Assembly (NCBI GenBank): GCA_008360955.1
Contig: LUCM01009324.1
Location: 68,506 to 132,505, forward strand
DNA from: Fasciolopsis buskii
Lineage: Eukaryota > Platyhelminthes > Trematoda > Plagiorchiida > Fasciolidae
DNA length: 64,000 nucleotides
Direction of reading: 5' to 3'
Below the pieces are notes generated by a model, which saw nothing but the letters and a program-made list of their open reading frames with translations, ran no database searches and had not been told where the DNA came from. This document shows, piece after piece, positions 24,449-37,800 of the stretch (position 1 is its first letter; each line of letters opens with the position of its first letter). The position numbers and the translations under genes are program-made.

Positions 24449-27400
24449 ATTTAATCATATTCACTGGTAAATAAATACAACAAGAGCATTGATGATTTCA
24501 CAGCAATCAATAAAAATCCTAGTTTTGCCACAACATATGGATTTCAGGAAGAAGATATTTATTTTTGAGGTGGGTTGAAAATACTAGATTTTAGTAGTTC
24601 GCAAACGCTGTTTGGTCAGAAACGGTTGCTAGGAAAATGGACACGTCAGCAATAACTGGACAGTCTAAAGGCTAGCGTCACCTCTGGTGTCCGTGGTACT
24701 AACCCGTCCATGAATTCCACGCAGACCCATTGTTAAGTGCGCTGGTCGCTGTCAGCTCAGAGAGAAATATATGATCTTATCTTAAAGTATTACCTCAACC
24801 ATTATGTGAAAATATGACACTATGCAAGGTGAAGAAATGCAACGAAAAACTACGGAACCGTGACACTCAATCAGATGAAAGCAATTCAAAACCCACGGGT
24901 AGATCAGCTTTGACTGGACTTTTGGAAGAAATGGGCAACTATCCGGTTGCAATTTGGATCTCGGCGGCATAAACCTCGAGACATAGTTGGATGAATTTAG
25001 CACATCTAAAACTGAGTGCATGCTTGTATGGCCCTATTTTAGAATGGATGAAAAACTTGTTTTTAGGTGAATCGTTTACCAGCCTAAACTATGCATTGTT
25101 GAAATAGGTGTAGCGAATTCCAGAGCGTCATTCAGGCCCACAGGTTGACAACTGCCTATTCGATCGATCGTTTGTGATGTGCTAGTTTCATCCACACCGC
25201 GGGATCGCGATTATTTTATGTTCCTTTTACTTCTTGATCTCAATCTGTTGGACCATATTTGTAATGACCTGGATAGCGAAATGGAACGGCTGAATCACTC
25301 GCAAGTTGTATGGCTGTAAAAGCAGTTTTGCAACAGTATTTTGAACGTTTGATAAATAGCAGCCTGTCATCAGTTTAGTTGGAAGGCCAAAAAATGTCCA
25401 CAACGCAAACATACGGTATACTTACATCTTCAGTGTTTAGTATTTAATAATCTTTTATCGTGGCAAAGGCTACTCGAGAATAATTTTTCGCCTAATGCAA
25501 TACAATTATCATTTCATAACCACAGCTGTTTGGTTACTTAGTCATCAAAATGAGACCTCAGACTTGATGGAACAGTTGAAAAAAAGGCAAATCCTTTTGC
25601 AAATTCCTGCAAATAGTGACTTTGTTTCGTCTTGCTTCGAAGAATTTGTCTTTCCTCTTTGCTTGAGACCGTCACGTAATCAAGTGTTTTCGAAAGCAAC
25701 AGATCACAAGTGATTAATTAATTCGCTTTGACGCTGAGTTTTAAAGAAAGCACAGCTTGCCGAAATGATGCGGCAAAGAAATTCGTTAGTTAGACGTGCC
25801 CATCGATGAACATGCCGTCTTTGAGAAGCTACAAACATTCTGTTTGAGAAAGACGAGCTGACTTTTGTGTACGATACTCCAGGTAGACTTATAACGAAAA
25901 CTGATAAGGTTCCTTATGAAAAAGGATACCATTGGCATTTAAATGAGCTATTATTTACGGTGCCCTACACCGCAGAACGAGCTTTCCTTCGAAAATTAAC
26001 TGGGCTTTTGACTAAATTCGGGTGTTAACTCATCACGCCAACTCCGAGTGGAAGCATGTTTTTCACTACTCTCGGTGGTCGAAGCATGGGCTGAGCAGTT
26101 CTGAGTATCTTGCATTACGACCGATATATTGTGGGATTCGTCTTATTTCTGCAATTATTTAAAGTGATAAGCAATTACTGCCGTGGAGTCTAGTCACTCT
26201 GTGATTGAACGAATTTGGTTCTCAAAAATCCTTTGGATCTAACATGGGCTTGTCCACAAGGTAGTCGGGAGCCGCTGAATAGAAGCCTACCTGCTTGGAT
26301 AAATCATGCTTCTAGTGATTTTTTCCGATTGGGTTGCCAGATCAGACCAACCCTCACCTCGGGGGACCAGGAGGCTACTTCATCGGGCCTCTACCTACTG
26401 ACTTTCCAGGGGTGAGTGAATCTTTGGCTTGAGGAGTAAGAACCGTCACATCACGTCAAGTTGCAGTCGTACAGTGATATTCGGTATGCATAGCTAGTAA
26501 ATATCAAGGAGCAGTTTTTCGAATCATATTAGACAAGACTCATAAATTTCGACTAGCACTTGGAATTTGCGTGAAGTGTCACCCATTCCCGAAACACTGA
26601 GCACTCACACATAAATGCCGCACCACTTGACTTCGATTAAATAGTCGCTATCGTTACCGTTTATCTTACCGTGGCCCTAACATGTTTCTTTGCTGCACCA
26701 CTATATGAGTATGACATTACATTTCTTTCTGCTTCAATCGTTGTCGCCCGGGTGACATTCCTTTCGAACGATGTCCCGTCCATCTTGACGTTTGATTTGT
26801 TAATCGTCTATGGCTTTGTATATGCAGTACAGCAGAACATCGTCAAAAACTTGTCTTTCGGACTTTGAAATGATTGGATAAGCGTTGCATGATGGATGAC
26901 TGCGACAATGTTGACGGGATCTTATGCAGTTTATACGGTAAATGCCAATCAAACGTAACGCACTTTTGGGGAAACTAAACTCACCGCTGCGATTCTCTTC
27001 CGACTTCTCTACTAAATGATTTCAAGTAAGACCGTAGCAGATAAACGGATAAGTGAAAAAAGAAATTATTGTAAGTAGAACACAGATCACAAGAGCAACT
27101 GTCTTCGAACTTTCTAAACTTGCCATTGCAACTAATAAAGGAAAATCCCAAGGGAAAGAAAATAATTAAAACGATGTCGTTGGACGGATTAGGAATCACA
27201 TCTAATGCCACCCTAACGCAAGTAGTAGACAGGGGTCACCGCACAGACACCAATCAGACTTTTAGGGTCATCTACCATGTGTCGCCTAATCGATCCAATC
27301 ACATCCGACTAAGAACACTAGATTATTGAAGCTTTTGGGACTAAGCATTTGACCCCACTCTATATGCTCAAGTACCTTCGGTTCATGCCCTGCACCTACT

Positions 27401-30400
27401 ATGGTCTACATCAACGAACACGGACACATGCATCCATTCAGCACAGTTACCCTGATTGTGATTACTCGAACCGGGCGACAGTCATGACCTAATCACTCTA
27501 TCCCGTTTATTGGTACGATGGCTTCATAAGTGACCCCATTTCACACCTAATACCCACAAAATTAGGCCAGGGTCCATTTACATATAAGCCTATGGAACTG
27601 TTTCAATTGTTCTCTATTTCCCGGCTTCATGTCCGATAAAGTGTAATGACAAGTTTAAAAATTTCGAAGACTCTGGTTTGAGTGATTTGTGGTCTTGACA
27701 TATAAAAAAGGTCCGACGATTAAGTTTGCCAGATTGACATTACAACAATTTCCAAATGTGGATCCTTCTCAGATATAACACCACCCGTTTTGTCCGAAGA
27801 ATGTCTTCTTAAAGTAGAGCTTTTAGTAGCTTATATTATCTCCGTTTTTTTTTCTGTAACCCTTGGGATGGCACACAAGATCAGCCTATTGTTCAAAGTT
27901 AAAAGCCTCTTAACGCCGTTCAGCAGACCGGCTTTGATGTCTGGTTGCTTGCCACAGTGGAACAACGAAAAGCTTTCGGCTGATCCTCAGAACAACTAAC
28001 TGAATTTCGAGGGTGCAGCGTAGTTCACTTCATCCCAGTTAGAAAGAAACTGAGACAGAATCATCAGTTGAATGAATTTGTTTTGGATGTGATGCGTCAT
28101 TTGCCGTGCTTAGTACAACTAGTCGAACGTGCATGTCTCTTACCCATGATTTGGCCCCAACTTATGTGTGCAGACAAGCCAAATTCGATTACATGTAGCA
28201 CAATTTGGACTGGATTCCGGATGTTTTGTCAGTGTGGGTGTTTAAGTTCAACGTGGACTTTGTTGGGGACTACACTGAGGCAACGTTTGGCCAAGTGCTT
28301 TGCAATGGGCGCTAAAAGCACGGTCATTTGGGTGAACTCGCCTTGCGCGACTTTTTAAGATGCTACGTAGCACATTCTATTCTCACAGCTGATTTTGGTC
28401 AATGGTAACTGATAACTCAAGTAACAAGTTCATTTTCTTCATGGGCCCTTTAGTTTGGGTAGTAGAACTTTTGAAAATTGAAAGTAGACAAGATACCTAC
28501 GTGACTATTCACAGAACAGAATGAGTCGACCTGAAATAAAAATGTTATTTAAACCGTAAAGTGTGATATTAATCGAAAATGATGGTTTCAGGGACTCAAA
28601 ACGGGATATTAATAAATTCTGCCAGGTGATAATTTCAACTGATCAATGTGGTTGATGATGTCTTCAAGATTGAATTTGGTAGTGATAAAAATCAAGTAGA
28701 CATTGAATCGCGTACTGGAAGTAGATTTGACGGTAATCAGTGAGGTCTCCAATCCATAAAAATGCAGCATGCCTTTACAGTACGTTGTCGTTTAGCAACC
28801 ATCTTCTGGTCGAACAATCTGGACCAAGAAATTTACAAACACTTAGTTTGCGAAGCAGGACTTTTGTAAACCAGTGATTATAGTTGAATTAATTTAGTAC
28901 AAGTTGGGGCTTTTGTGGCACAGCGGTGAGTACTACAATGCTGACTGATAATGCGTGACCAGTTGACTGCATTGTGAGATGTCTGCATTTGCCTCTGGGA
29001 TCAATAAAGACGTTCATGTATTTACTTTTAAAAGAGTTTTGTGTGACTTTTATCAACGGATTTCATACGATCTACCCTAGGTAATAAGGAAATTGAAGCT
29101 AACATAAGAAAAATGGTTGTTGCAATCCAGCATGAAAGTCACTAAGTGCCATCGAATGCTTTTCGCCTGGCTAATCATATTATTCTTTATTGGACATGAT
29201 TTCGAGCTAGGCTGCTGCGGCCGTCTGAAGTCAGCCTAAGTAAACGTGTGACCGGCGAAAGAAAGATGTGAACCAGTAAAAGTTACTTTGGGAGGCCACA
29301 ATACTGAGCAACTGACCATCGCCGGAAACCATCATCATAAGATACTTGAGTACAAAACTTCGCAATGAGAAATCATGTTCGAACTTGAGGCATTTATAAG
29401 AAAGACTTGTCAAATAGGCTACATTTCAGCTGTGAGACAGCAAGAACGGATGCATAGGTGAACATGAGTGTTTTCTTTGACTAATTATAATAATTCGGTG
29501 TTCCTCAATGTATGACAAAATTCCTAATTCACGATTATGGTGGAGACCTCGATAAATTAAGAGTTCTGCATGCAAAATGACTGTCGATTCTCGAAAATTA
29601 TATATTTTTGAGATTATTTTGCAAAGATTTTGAAAGAGTTTTCGGGGATGCATCAACCTGTCAGCGTAGACTAAAATTTAACATCTGCATAAGTAGAAAA
29701 AGTTCAGCATTTTGTGAAGCAAAAGATTTCAGCGCATTCGCGTTTGTTGTTGCACGTGAAGGTCTACCTAAAATGGCAAGGACAGAAAGGATGTCCGGAC
29801 ACAACCCTGTCTAACCTGACGGGACACTTAACAATCTTCCAAATGGGACCATGGTGCTCAAATGTGCTGAAGGTAGCAAATGGATGGCGTTGCGTTGCGC
29901 TAATTTTCTAACCAGAAACGTCCGAGTAATACTTGTTACGCATGGAACAATCCACTTGTTTCGAAAATAAACAGTGCGTACACTTATCACGGCCCATATT
30001 CGTCAGGTATATACTGGTTTTTTTAGTCAAAGGAGCTGCTTACTTACTCAAAGAAACTGACTGATGAACATGATGACAAGCTCAGCGTATGCTTTTCGAC
30101 GCCGTGGCTGTCACGCAGGTGATAGGTACAAACTCGTAGTGACGCCTTTGGATGCATTCGGATGACAGGATATCTATCCCGCAAAATAGTCAAACTTAAA
30201 TATTGTATTGCGAGACTTACCAGATGGAATTTTCGGCTTCAAATAAGAAAAATATATGTGAAACAGTTCTTTTAACAACCAAAAATATCGATAGGACTTA
30301 ATAGCTAGTCGCTAGAGGCGTATTTGGAATGTGCAGAATGAAAAATCAGACCTGTCAGAGACAAAACCAGTTTTCAGTAGTAGATGAGTAGCGCTTATGT

Positions 30401-31687
30401 CTCTTCTGCAAAACAAATCACTCACCAAAATATTGAATTTTTGATTTTTTTGCGTATTGTTGCTTGTCACGCAATTTCAAGTGGAAAAAGGAGTCGAGTT
30501 TCAGTCCTACGATACAAGTTCAATCTCTTGGTGTGACGTTAGTATGGGAAGATCTGCGACTTGCCTCCTGTAGGACAATACCGAGGAAGTCCGGCTCAAC
30601 TCCGGCATTTTGCAACCTACCTCAATAAATGATAACTTATTGGTTATGCTGTTCTATAGCAAGCTAATCACAGTAACACTGATTGCTTGGTCAACAGCTG
30701 AAGGTAGTTTATGAGATAGTGGAACATTTCGTTGTGGCAATCTTTTGTGTACTCACTAACTGTAACTGAGTACAACCTTTGGACTGAGGGAGGTAAAAGC
30801 TATCGGAAAATGTGCCCTTATCAAAAACACGCCATTAACAGGTTCGATGTAGTGATCACTATGATGCAAAACCTTGGAAAACTGAACTTCATTCCACTAA
30901 ACAATAAGATTTCAATGGCCAGAAAAATTCGTCGAGTTGTTAACATGTAGATTGCAGATAGCGGTTGAATCTGACTGGTTCACCAAATAAGGATCCATCA
31001 GTTTCTGGTGTAAAAGAATCGCACGGTGTTAGGCATTACTTGTATTTTTCATTTTTCATGTTAGCCATCCACAGGAAATGGTTCTGTTCGACCATGCCAT
31101 ACAAAAATGCTTCTTACCGTACTCTTCTTATAAAAGATTATGTGAACCCTTGCATATAATTGGTGGTTCATGAAATAGTGAAAAAACCTACGAGCCCTGA
31201 CCGAAGACTGTGCTGATCTCATAAAAGTGCAAGTTTGAAATTTTCGATGCCCACAATTTTAGGGGGAAATTCGTTGGTAAATTTTGTAATTGCGATGCGG
31301 ATAAGCTTCGTAGAATCAGATTTATGGGAAACTAAGTTCGATGTTCACAGCATAGACAAGAAGATCCTTTTTAAATCCCCCAACCCTAACCAGGTCCTAA
31401 ACAAATCTTAGGTCTGACCAGGTTTCCAGCAAATCGCTGAGTGAGATTCGGTGAATAGTTCTTTAATCTTACCATTTGTCTGCATCTTCAGTAAGGAAAC
31501 TTTTGAGGCAAGGAAATAAGATCAAATAAATGACAAAACCTGACCTGGGTTCAACCATTCAGAAAGAAATATTTTTGGGTAACCCTTGACTTATGCCTTC
31601 AAAAAGAACTGTGCTCACTTTGCTCCATGATAAGCTTGGAATTTTCGTAATTTTCCCATATAAAATACTGTAATATCATTGGAATCA
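24449..31687. other. Non-genic stretch
   Basis: No protein family, RNA gene or repeat family recognised. An A-box-like GTGGCACAGCGGTGAG at 28917 has no B box at tRNA spacing. Confidence 0.55.
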
Positions 31688-31866
31688 TCAGTAATCTGAA
31701 TGAGATCCTTGTTAGAAGCTAAAAAGGAGTGTACTAGTATGAGAATGGTCGCACAGGAGGGTACCACGTATGCATACCCGACGAGCGGCAATAATCACGA
31801 AACCGGTCGTGTGCTTCCGGGGGATTTTCGTTCATCCATCCGCATCCGAAACATACTACTGAGAAT
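31688..31866 (-). mobile_element. Truncated inverted copy of the 23.2-kb TIR element (copy D)
   Basis: The reverse complement aligns with 23173-23340: AGTAGTATGTTTCGG, CGGATGGATGAAC, CCCCCGGAAGCACACGACCGG, TTTCGTGATTATTGCCG, ACCATTCTCATACTAGT and a stretch ending in ATCTCATTCAGATTA. Similarity is roughly 75-80% by eye. The second terminal repeat is not recognisable, so the copy is truncated or decayed at that end. Confidence 0.65.
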
Positions 31867-34800
31867 AGAAATTCCCGTGTTAAACTTCTGAACGTTCTAG
31901 CGATTCCAGTGCGAAGTGTATTAGTGATTTTCATGAACTTATTTAGAGATTCCCGTTTGAAGAATTCAATAACGGCAGTTAAATATGAGCGACTTTGCTG
32001 TTTAGGGTAGACTATTTGGGGATGAAAAATGGTATCTGGAGAGGTCTAAGGACTCATCCTGTTTCATGTTCATAAGCGTTAAAAATCCTACTTGTTAAAC
32101 AGAAGCACTTAATTTACCGAAACCATTACGCCTGTATTTACTGGTTAAAGTCAACAATGAACAACAGAGATATTTTGTGTTTGATGGGGTTTAGAAATTA
32201 TATTGATAATTTTCATTTAAGAGTAATCTTGGTTTATATCAAGGTTTATTTTGCCTCAAGGTCATTTGTTTTCGCTGCGTTGATGGGTTGCATTGATGTC
32301 ATGGGAATAAAACACTGAGTTGGAAGGAGTAAAATATTTAGTTACTAGAATGAACGGGACCACAAATTGATCGAAAAAAACCCTGTTCAATCTGTTTTCC
32401 CGTGTTTAAACACATCCGGCAAACTAAGCCCAACAATAGTACCAGCTGCGTAACATCAAACGAATAGGCTTTGCCAAGCTCGCTTTTATGCAAGAAATAA
32501 GTTAGTTAAAGAAGCGGGCAAGAAGTTATTATTGCTTCTTTTAACACTTTGTGATTCAAGTTCCTTCACTGCTTCCGGTTATCAATATTTTATGCATATT
32601 CAACATGATAGGGAGAAAGAACATTTAAATGCTTCAGGTGCTAGTTGATATAGAGTACTGTGCTCAAGCGCATAATGTGATTATCTTTCACAGAATTGGA
32701 AAAGACTGATCCCTTTATTTCGGCGACCCGATGATTTTGATGATTAGTGCAGGATAAGTGGTAGCATCCGAGGCGCTCCCAAAAAGCACATTTCAAATTG
32801 GGAAATTTCCGAGAAAGTTTTCTTACTTTCCTATATCCGACTAGGTTGCTCGATGCATTACGATAAAAACGAGAATCATTTTCAAAGGATTAAACAGAGT
32901 CCACAATAAATAGGGAAATTGTATGCGTGACGTTGTCGATATTCTGGCAATGGAAAGAAAATAGATGTTATAAAAATTTATTTCTTATTTCGAAGCAGCA
33001 TCCTACCGGAATTCAGCACATGCCTTATTCTGACCGCGGTGATCTTCTCACAAGCTGATTTTAATCGCATGAAATCATGCTTAGCTCTAGTGTGTTTTAT
33101 ATAAGGAAGTGATAGAACCTAAATCCTATTTTATCCAAAATATGGTTCGCTTCTTGACGCAGTTATTTAGTAAGCTACGTGAGTAGTATGAGATAAAAAT
33201 GACTTCATACATTTTTTACCAGTGTTTATCGACGGCATATTTTTAGTAATGCATGCGTCAAATCGTCGCGAATTAGCCCCACTTTGTTCTCCCTAGCGGA
33301 CGTGCAATACACCAAGGTAATGGATAATTTCTGGCATATCTACTGGCTTGGTATTAAAAGAACCTAGTGGTTCATTATCAGAAAGCATCATTACATTCAG
33401 CCGATTAAAACATGGTGAAGCGGACAGTGCTTACATGGGGCTTATTGTGAGTTTCAGTAATGCATGTATATATGTATATATCATCCTGATGGTTTGCCTG
33501 TCAGACTGAGTGCTTAGCTCACTTACAGCCGTTAAATCAGTAAACCCAAAAGCCTCGGCATTTCTATCGTTCTCGTTAGCTTTGATTCTGTTGGTAAAAC
33601 TTCAGAAAAGTTGTTCCCTATTATTTGGATTGCAAACTTTATTTACGTAGTTAAAGAATTCACAGGAATCCAGTGGTTCGCTACATCAATATGTGAATTC
33701 GGTAGTGAATCCGTATGAAGCTGATGTCGTTGCCCACCCATAGTTTATAACCACATTCCATAATTACGGTTTAGGTGAGCACAAGTAATTTATCAAACCT
33801 CTCGAACAGTTGTTAGCACTATAGTGTGCTCGATTTCCAAGGGCAGAATTAGTCACAGTAATGCAACTTGGTGCATTCTGTTCGCGACGATAGACTTTTA
33901 TCCATTCTTTGCAGACCACCAAGTTAAGTACGAATGGGACCATCCAGCAAGTCCACGCCCCTGAGCGACGTTTATAAACGTCGTTGTCGGGGTGACCGCA
34001 GGTGATATTAGTTCCTTACGATCAAATTATTCTCCAGAAAAGATTTTGGATACAAGACTAAATTAGCACGAGAATCCATAATTGAGCTTGGTAGTTACAA
34101 GCACAACCACCTGAAGCATTTTGTCTCCTACAGCTTCGAAGTCCAAATCTCACCTATATCAATACTACCGTAATATAACCTTCCACTTCCCTCATTTTAT
34201 TTTCACGGCATCCGCGCCATTCTCATTTGTCCGTCGTTATTATCGTGGCAGTCATCAATAACATCAATACTAGCAACGAGACACTTAATACCGTAATTAG
34301 CTCTACCGCCATCATCATTATCAGCAGCAAAAACACAAATTCTATGCCATGAATCCGGAAAGCATGATGTCTTTTCTGTTTCACTAGTTCGTTTAGAAGG
34401 ACTTGGGAAAATGACTCTTGACCAGCCCTTCATATGTGAACTGTTTTGTTATCAAGATCCTCCTGATATTTTTCTGCTACTTTTTCACTATACGCTTTGG
34501 TCCAAATTACGATCCACTCTGCCTGTGAGCTAGCAGACACCGATATACAGGTAGATAAACGGAAAATGTATCCGGACGCAAAAGCTAACATCATTTGCAC
34601 GTGACTAATTCACGGCCGTTTATATTTGACCCAATCTGAGTAAAACATGTGCATCGAACCGGTATCGGTTGTCACCCTTGTTGACCAAATCAAGTCATAT
34701 TCAATAAACTACGATACTGGTGTTTCTATTTCAACGCCTAATGCCAGTTACACATGGCGGGTGGAATTCAGCTTCCGGCTACGTGTGCTGCATCTGTGTC

Positions 34801-37800
34801 GCCAAAAGGCATGTGCGTGTGCGTACGTACGTGCGTGGAAGCACATACATGCATTCACATCCATTTCGATTGAAAATTTCAGACATTCGATCCCTGCACG
34901 CATGTGCATTCTATACAGAGAGTATTTATTAGGATATAGTATGGCGCTTGCACGCACACAAATACAGGCCATGAAAACAGGTTTATAACTACAAATCCAA
35001 ACAAAGCACTGTGCAATTAGCTTGCAGGTGAGTAACACCCTCGACCGGGTCGTGTAGTATAAAGATTAGTAGAAGTGGTAGTCACTGTACCCGTGTCGAG
35101 TGCACCACATGTATACGGTTTGTGCCACCGACGAGCTTTCATCAAATCAATTTATTGATTCTGTTCAGCTTATGGAAAACTTGGTGGTATCTAAGGGACA
35201 AAGAATGGTATACGATTAAGGTCGGATGATCGAAAATTAGTTGATTCACGGTGAATTCATACACAGTATTACGTGGATCAGATTCACCTAAAGGTTGCTC
35301 CGAAATTCCTACGGTTAAACAGCACAAAATTGCGTATACTGAAAACTACGGGATGCGCAAATGCTGGTTACCTTACATAACTACATGTCATCCTATTTAG
35401 AGGACTGGTTTGGAGAATTACAGTACTGAGTGCCCCTTAGCCAGTTTATCACTCGTAGCAAAATAGTTTCTTGCAATTTGCGAACATGACAACTTTCACA
35501 TAAGGTGGATTGAGTAGGCTGTGCTGGAAATGTGTTCATTTTTGGTCTGAGATGTCTGATGGTTCAGTGCCAAGGCTAACAAGAGCCCAATATCAAACAG
35601 ATTGGGTATAAAATTTAGACTAATGCATCGTGATAAGCACCAAATCAGTGAATGCCATTAGCCAAACCGAAGAACGGGAACGAGCTAAGTTTTAACTCAA
35701 TGCAATACGGACCTTTGTAATATCACTGGCCTAGAATCTAATGTCATTCAGCTTGCGGTCATAACAAGTGGTAAGAATGACCCACGCAATTATTGCAATG
35801 TAAGGTTGCACATCATAAACCAATTTAAGTGCTTTTATGTTAGCGTACCTTCAAGAGAGCTGACTACCAATATAAAATGCTGGTCAGAGTCATGTTCTGA
35901 CTTCGTCTAAGAACCCTGTGTTGTTAACCCAAATGAAACGGTTTGTTGATGTTCATTATGGAAAAAAATTGATAATCCATTTGTTTAGTTTCCTTCATGT
36001 TGGGAGTGTTTGCACTCCCGGTTGAGATTTATTTCTTCCCCGAGAATTTTTAAAGCTCTAAACTGTATTGTTCGTTCTTCACCTTACCTGAAGCCCCCGT
36101 TTGGCATATTCCACGCGGTAGAGATTACGTAATTTTGGGTCCCCTAGAAACCGATGGTTAAAGGGAATTTTCACTATCATACAACTGGGGGAATCCGGAT
36201 GAACATTATTTGGATTTGATAAAATCGTCCTGATCTACCTTGCTTCAAACAAGCAATCGAGTGACCTTCTATCACAAAAAGGAAACTGATATTATTCGGT
36301 GGATAATACATACGATCGACAAAGTCGGTTGGGAAGATAGAATGGTAGTGCATTGGATCTTTTGTTCTATTGTCCCAAGTGTACCGAAAGGCATTAACCG
36401 CGGCACATTTATGACTCTCTAACGGTGGAACTAATAAGGCCATTTGGAAAAATGTTTGTACCCTTTTCAGTTACGATAGATTGATGTCGGCCGTGAAGCT
36501 GGTGACTTAAGGCAGTTCCTGCTGCACTGATAAGGGCCAAAATTTCCCGTGATGCGCTTCCTTCTTTAGAGAAATGGCTGTTCTTAAGTAAGTGCTATCA
36601 GATCGGACCATATATAATGCAAGAAAATGTTCGCTAATACGATCATTTTTGGTGTAAATTAAAGTCAGCAACAATATCTTTCATGTTTAACTGTGTGCAA
36701 TTGCGCATATTAGTTTACTGACATATTCCATTTTAGTTACAAGTCACAACTAGTAACTCTATTTGTCCCATGTTAGTGGGAGTTTTAGGCAATCCATAAA
36801 GACTTGTTTAGTCAAAAGGTGCTTGCAACAAACCCTTTCGGTTTATTCACTTTCAGTTTAGCGGCTGAGTGCCAGATTTTCTCGAGCAATTTGAAGATCA
36901 GAATGTGAGGTTTGTGGACTCTTAGAAAACGAAACCTTTAACCGGCAGTAAAGGTTATGCCTCTAAGTTACAATAACAGAGTACGAAGGAGAAGAGTTAA
37001 AAGCTAACTCACGTGACATCCTGCTGCCCGATAAAACTCGTTGGGTGGGCTTCCTACCGCATTATGTTTTGAGGAGGCTTTCTGTTGATTCCTAGGAACT
37101 GTGATCTATCCTAAACACAGTGTTGGGAGGCAGGAATTCGCAAAGTTTATTCAATTCCACGTTACCAGAATTATAAGCAAGAAAGGTCTGTTAACCGGTC
37201 TCGTATTGCTAACCTCCAACTGATGCTCATTGTAGAAAAATGGGCCAGATTTAATTTGCACAAGAACGAGGAAACATTTGTCCACGTTTGACCGTGCCAC
37301 CTGAATCGGACAGATTGAGTTCAAACCATTAGTCTAGTCGGGAGATACCGTTTTTCTATCAGTATCCTTCTCCCGCGGAACTCTGGAAACGAGAACATGA
37401 TTGCCTCTGTTATTTCGCGATCTGCTTGACTGTTATCTCAAAAAATTGCCATTGTCACCGGTTCGTGGATCTACAGTACTTAAACTCAGATGGAAACCGT
37501 CTAGTTTTTATACTATTTTTTTCAGTTTCAGTAATCATTAATTGGTAATCAAATTGAAAACCCTCATTTGAACTTTGGACGAAAGCCGTAAATAATAAGT
37601 TATTTATGCTTTCCTGAGGTCATGATTAAAAATCAGTCTGTGCGGCTGAGGTTTTCAGACTTATGTAATTCGCACCTTCAGTAAGATATAATCAAAGTGA
37701 ATATTTTTGTGTTATGAATAAAACAGGAGGAGTTGTGAGTTCAGATGCCAGCCTCACAAAGATAACAAAGACCATAAATCGCATTATTCAAATCAAATGC

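Noticed and set aside
28917..29030. tRNA-like SINE head
   Set aside because: An A-box-like string is present but no B box at an acceptable distance.
34647..35038. Overlapping frames on both strands around 34.7-35.0 kb
   Set aside because: They arise from alternating GTGC/GTAC-rich sequence that is poor in stop codons; no protein-like motif.
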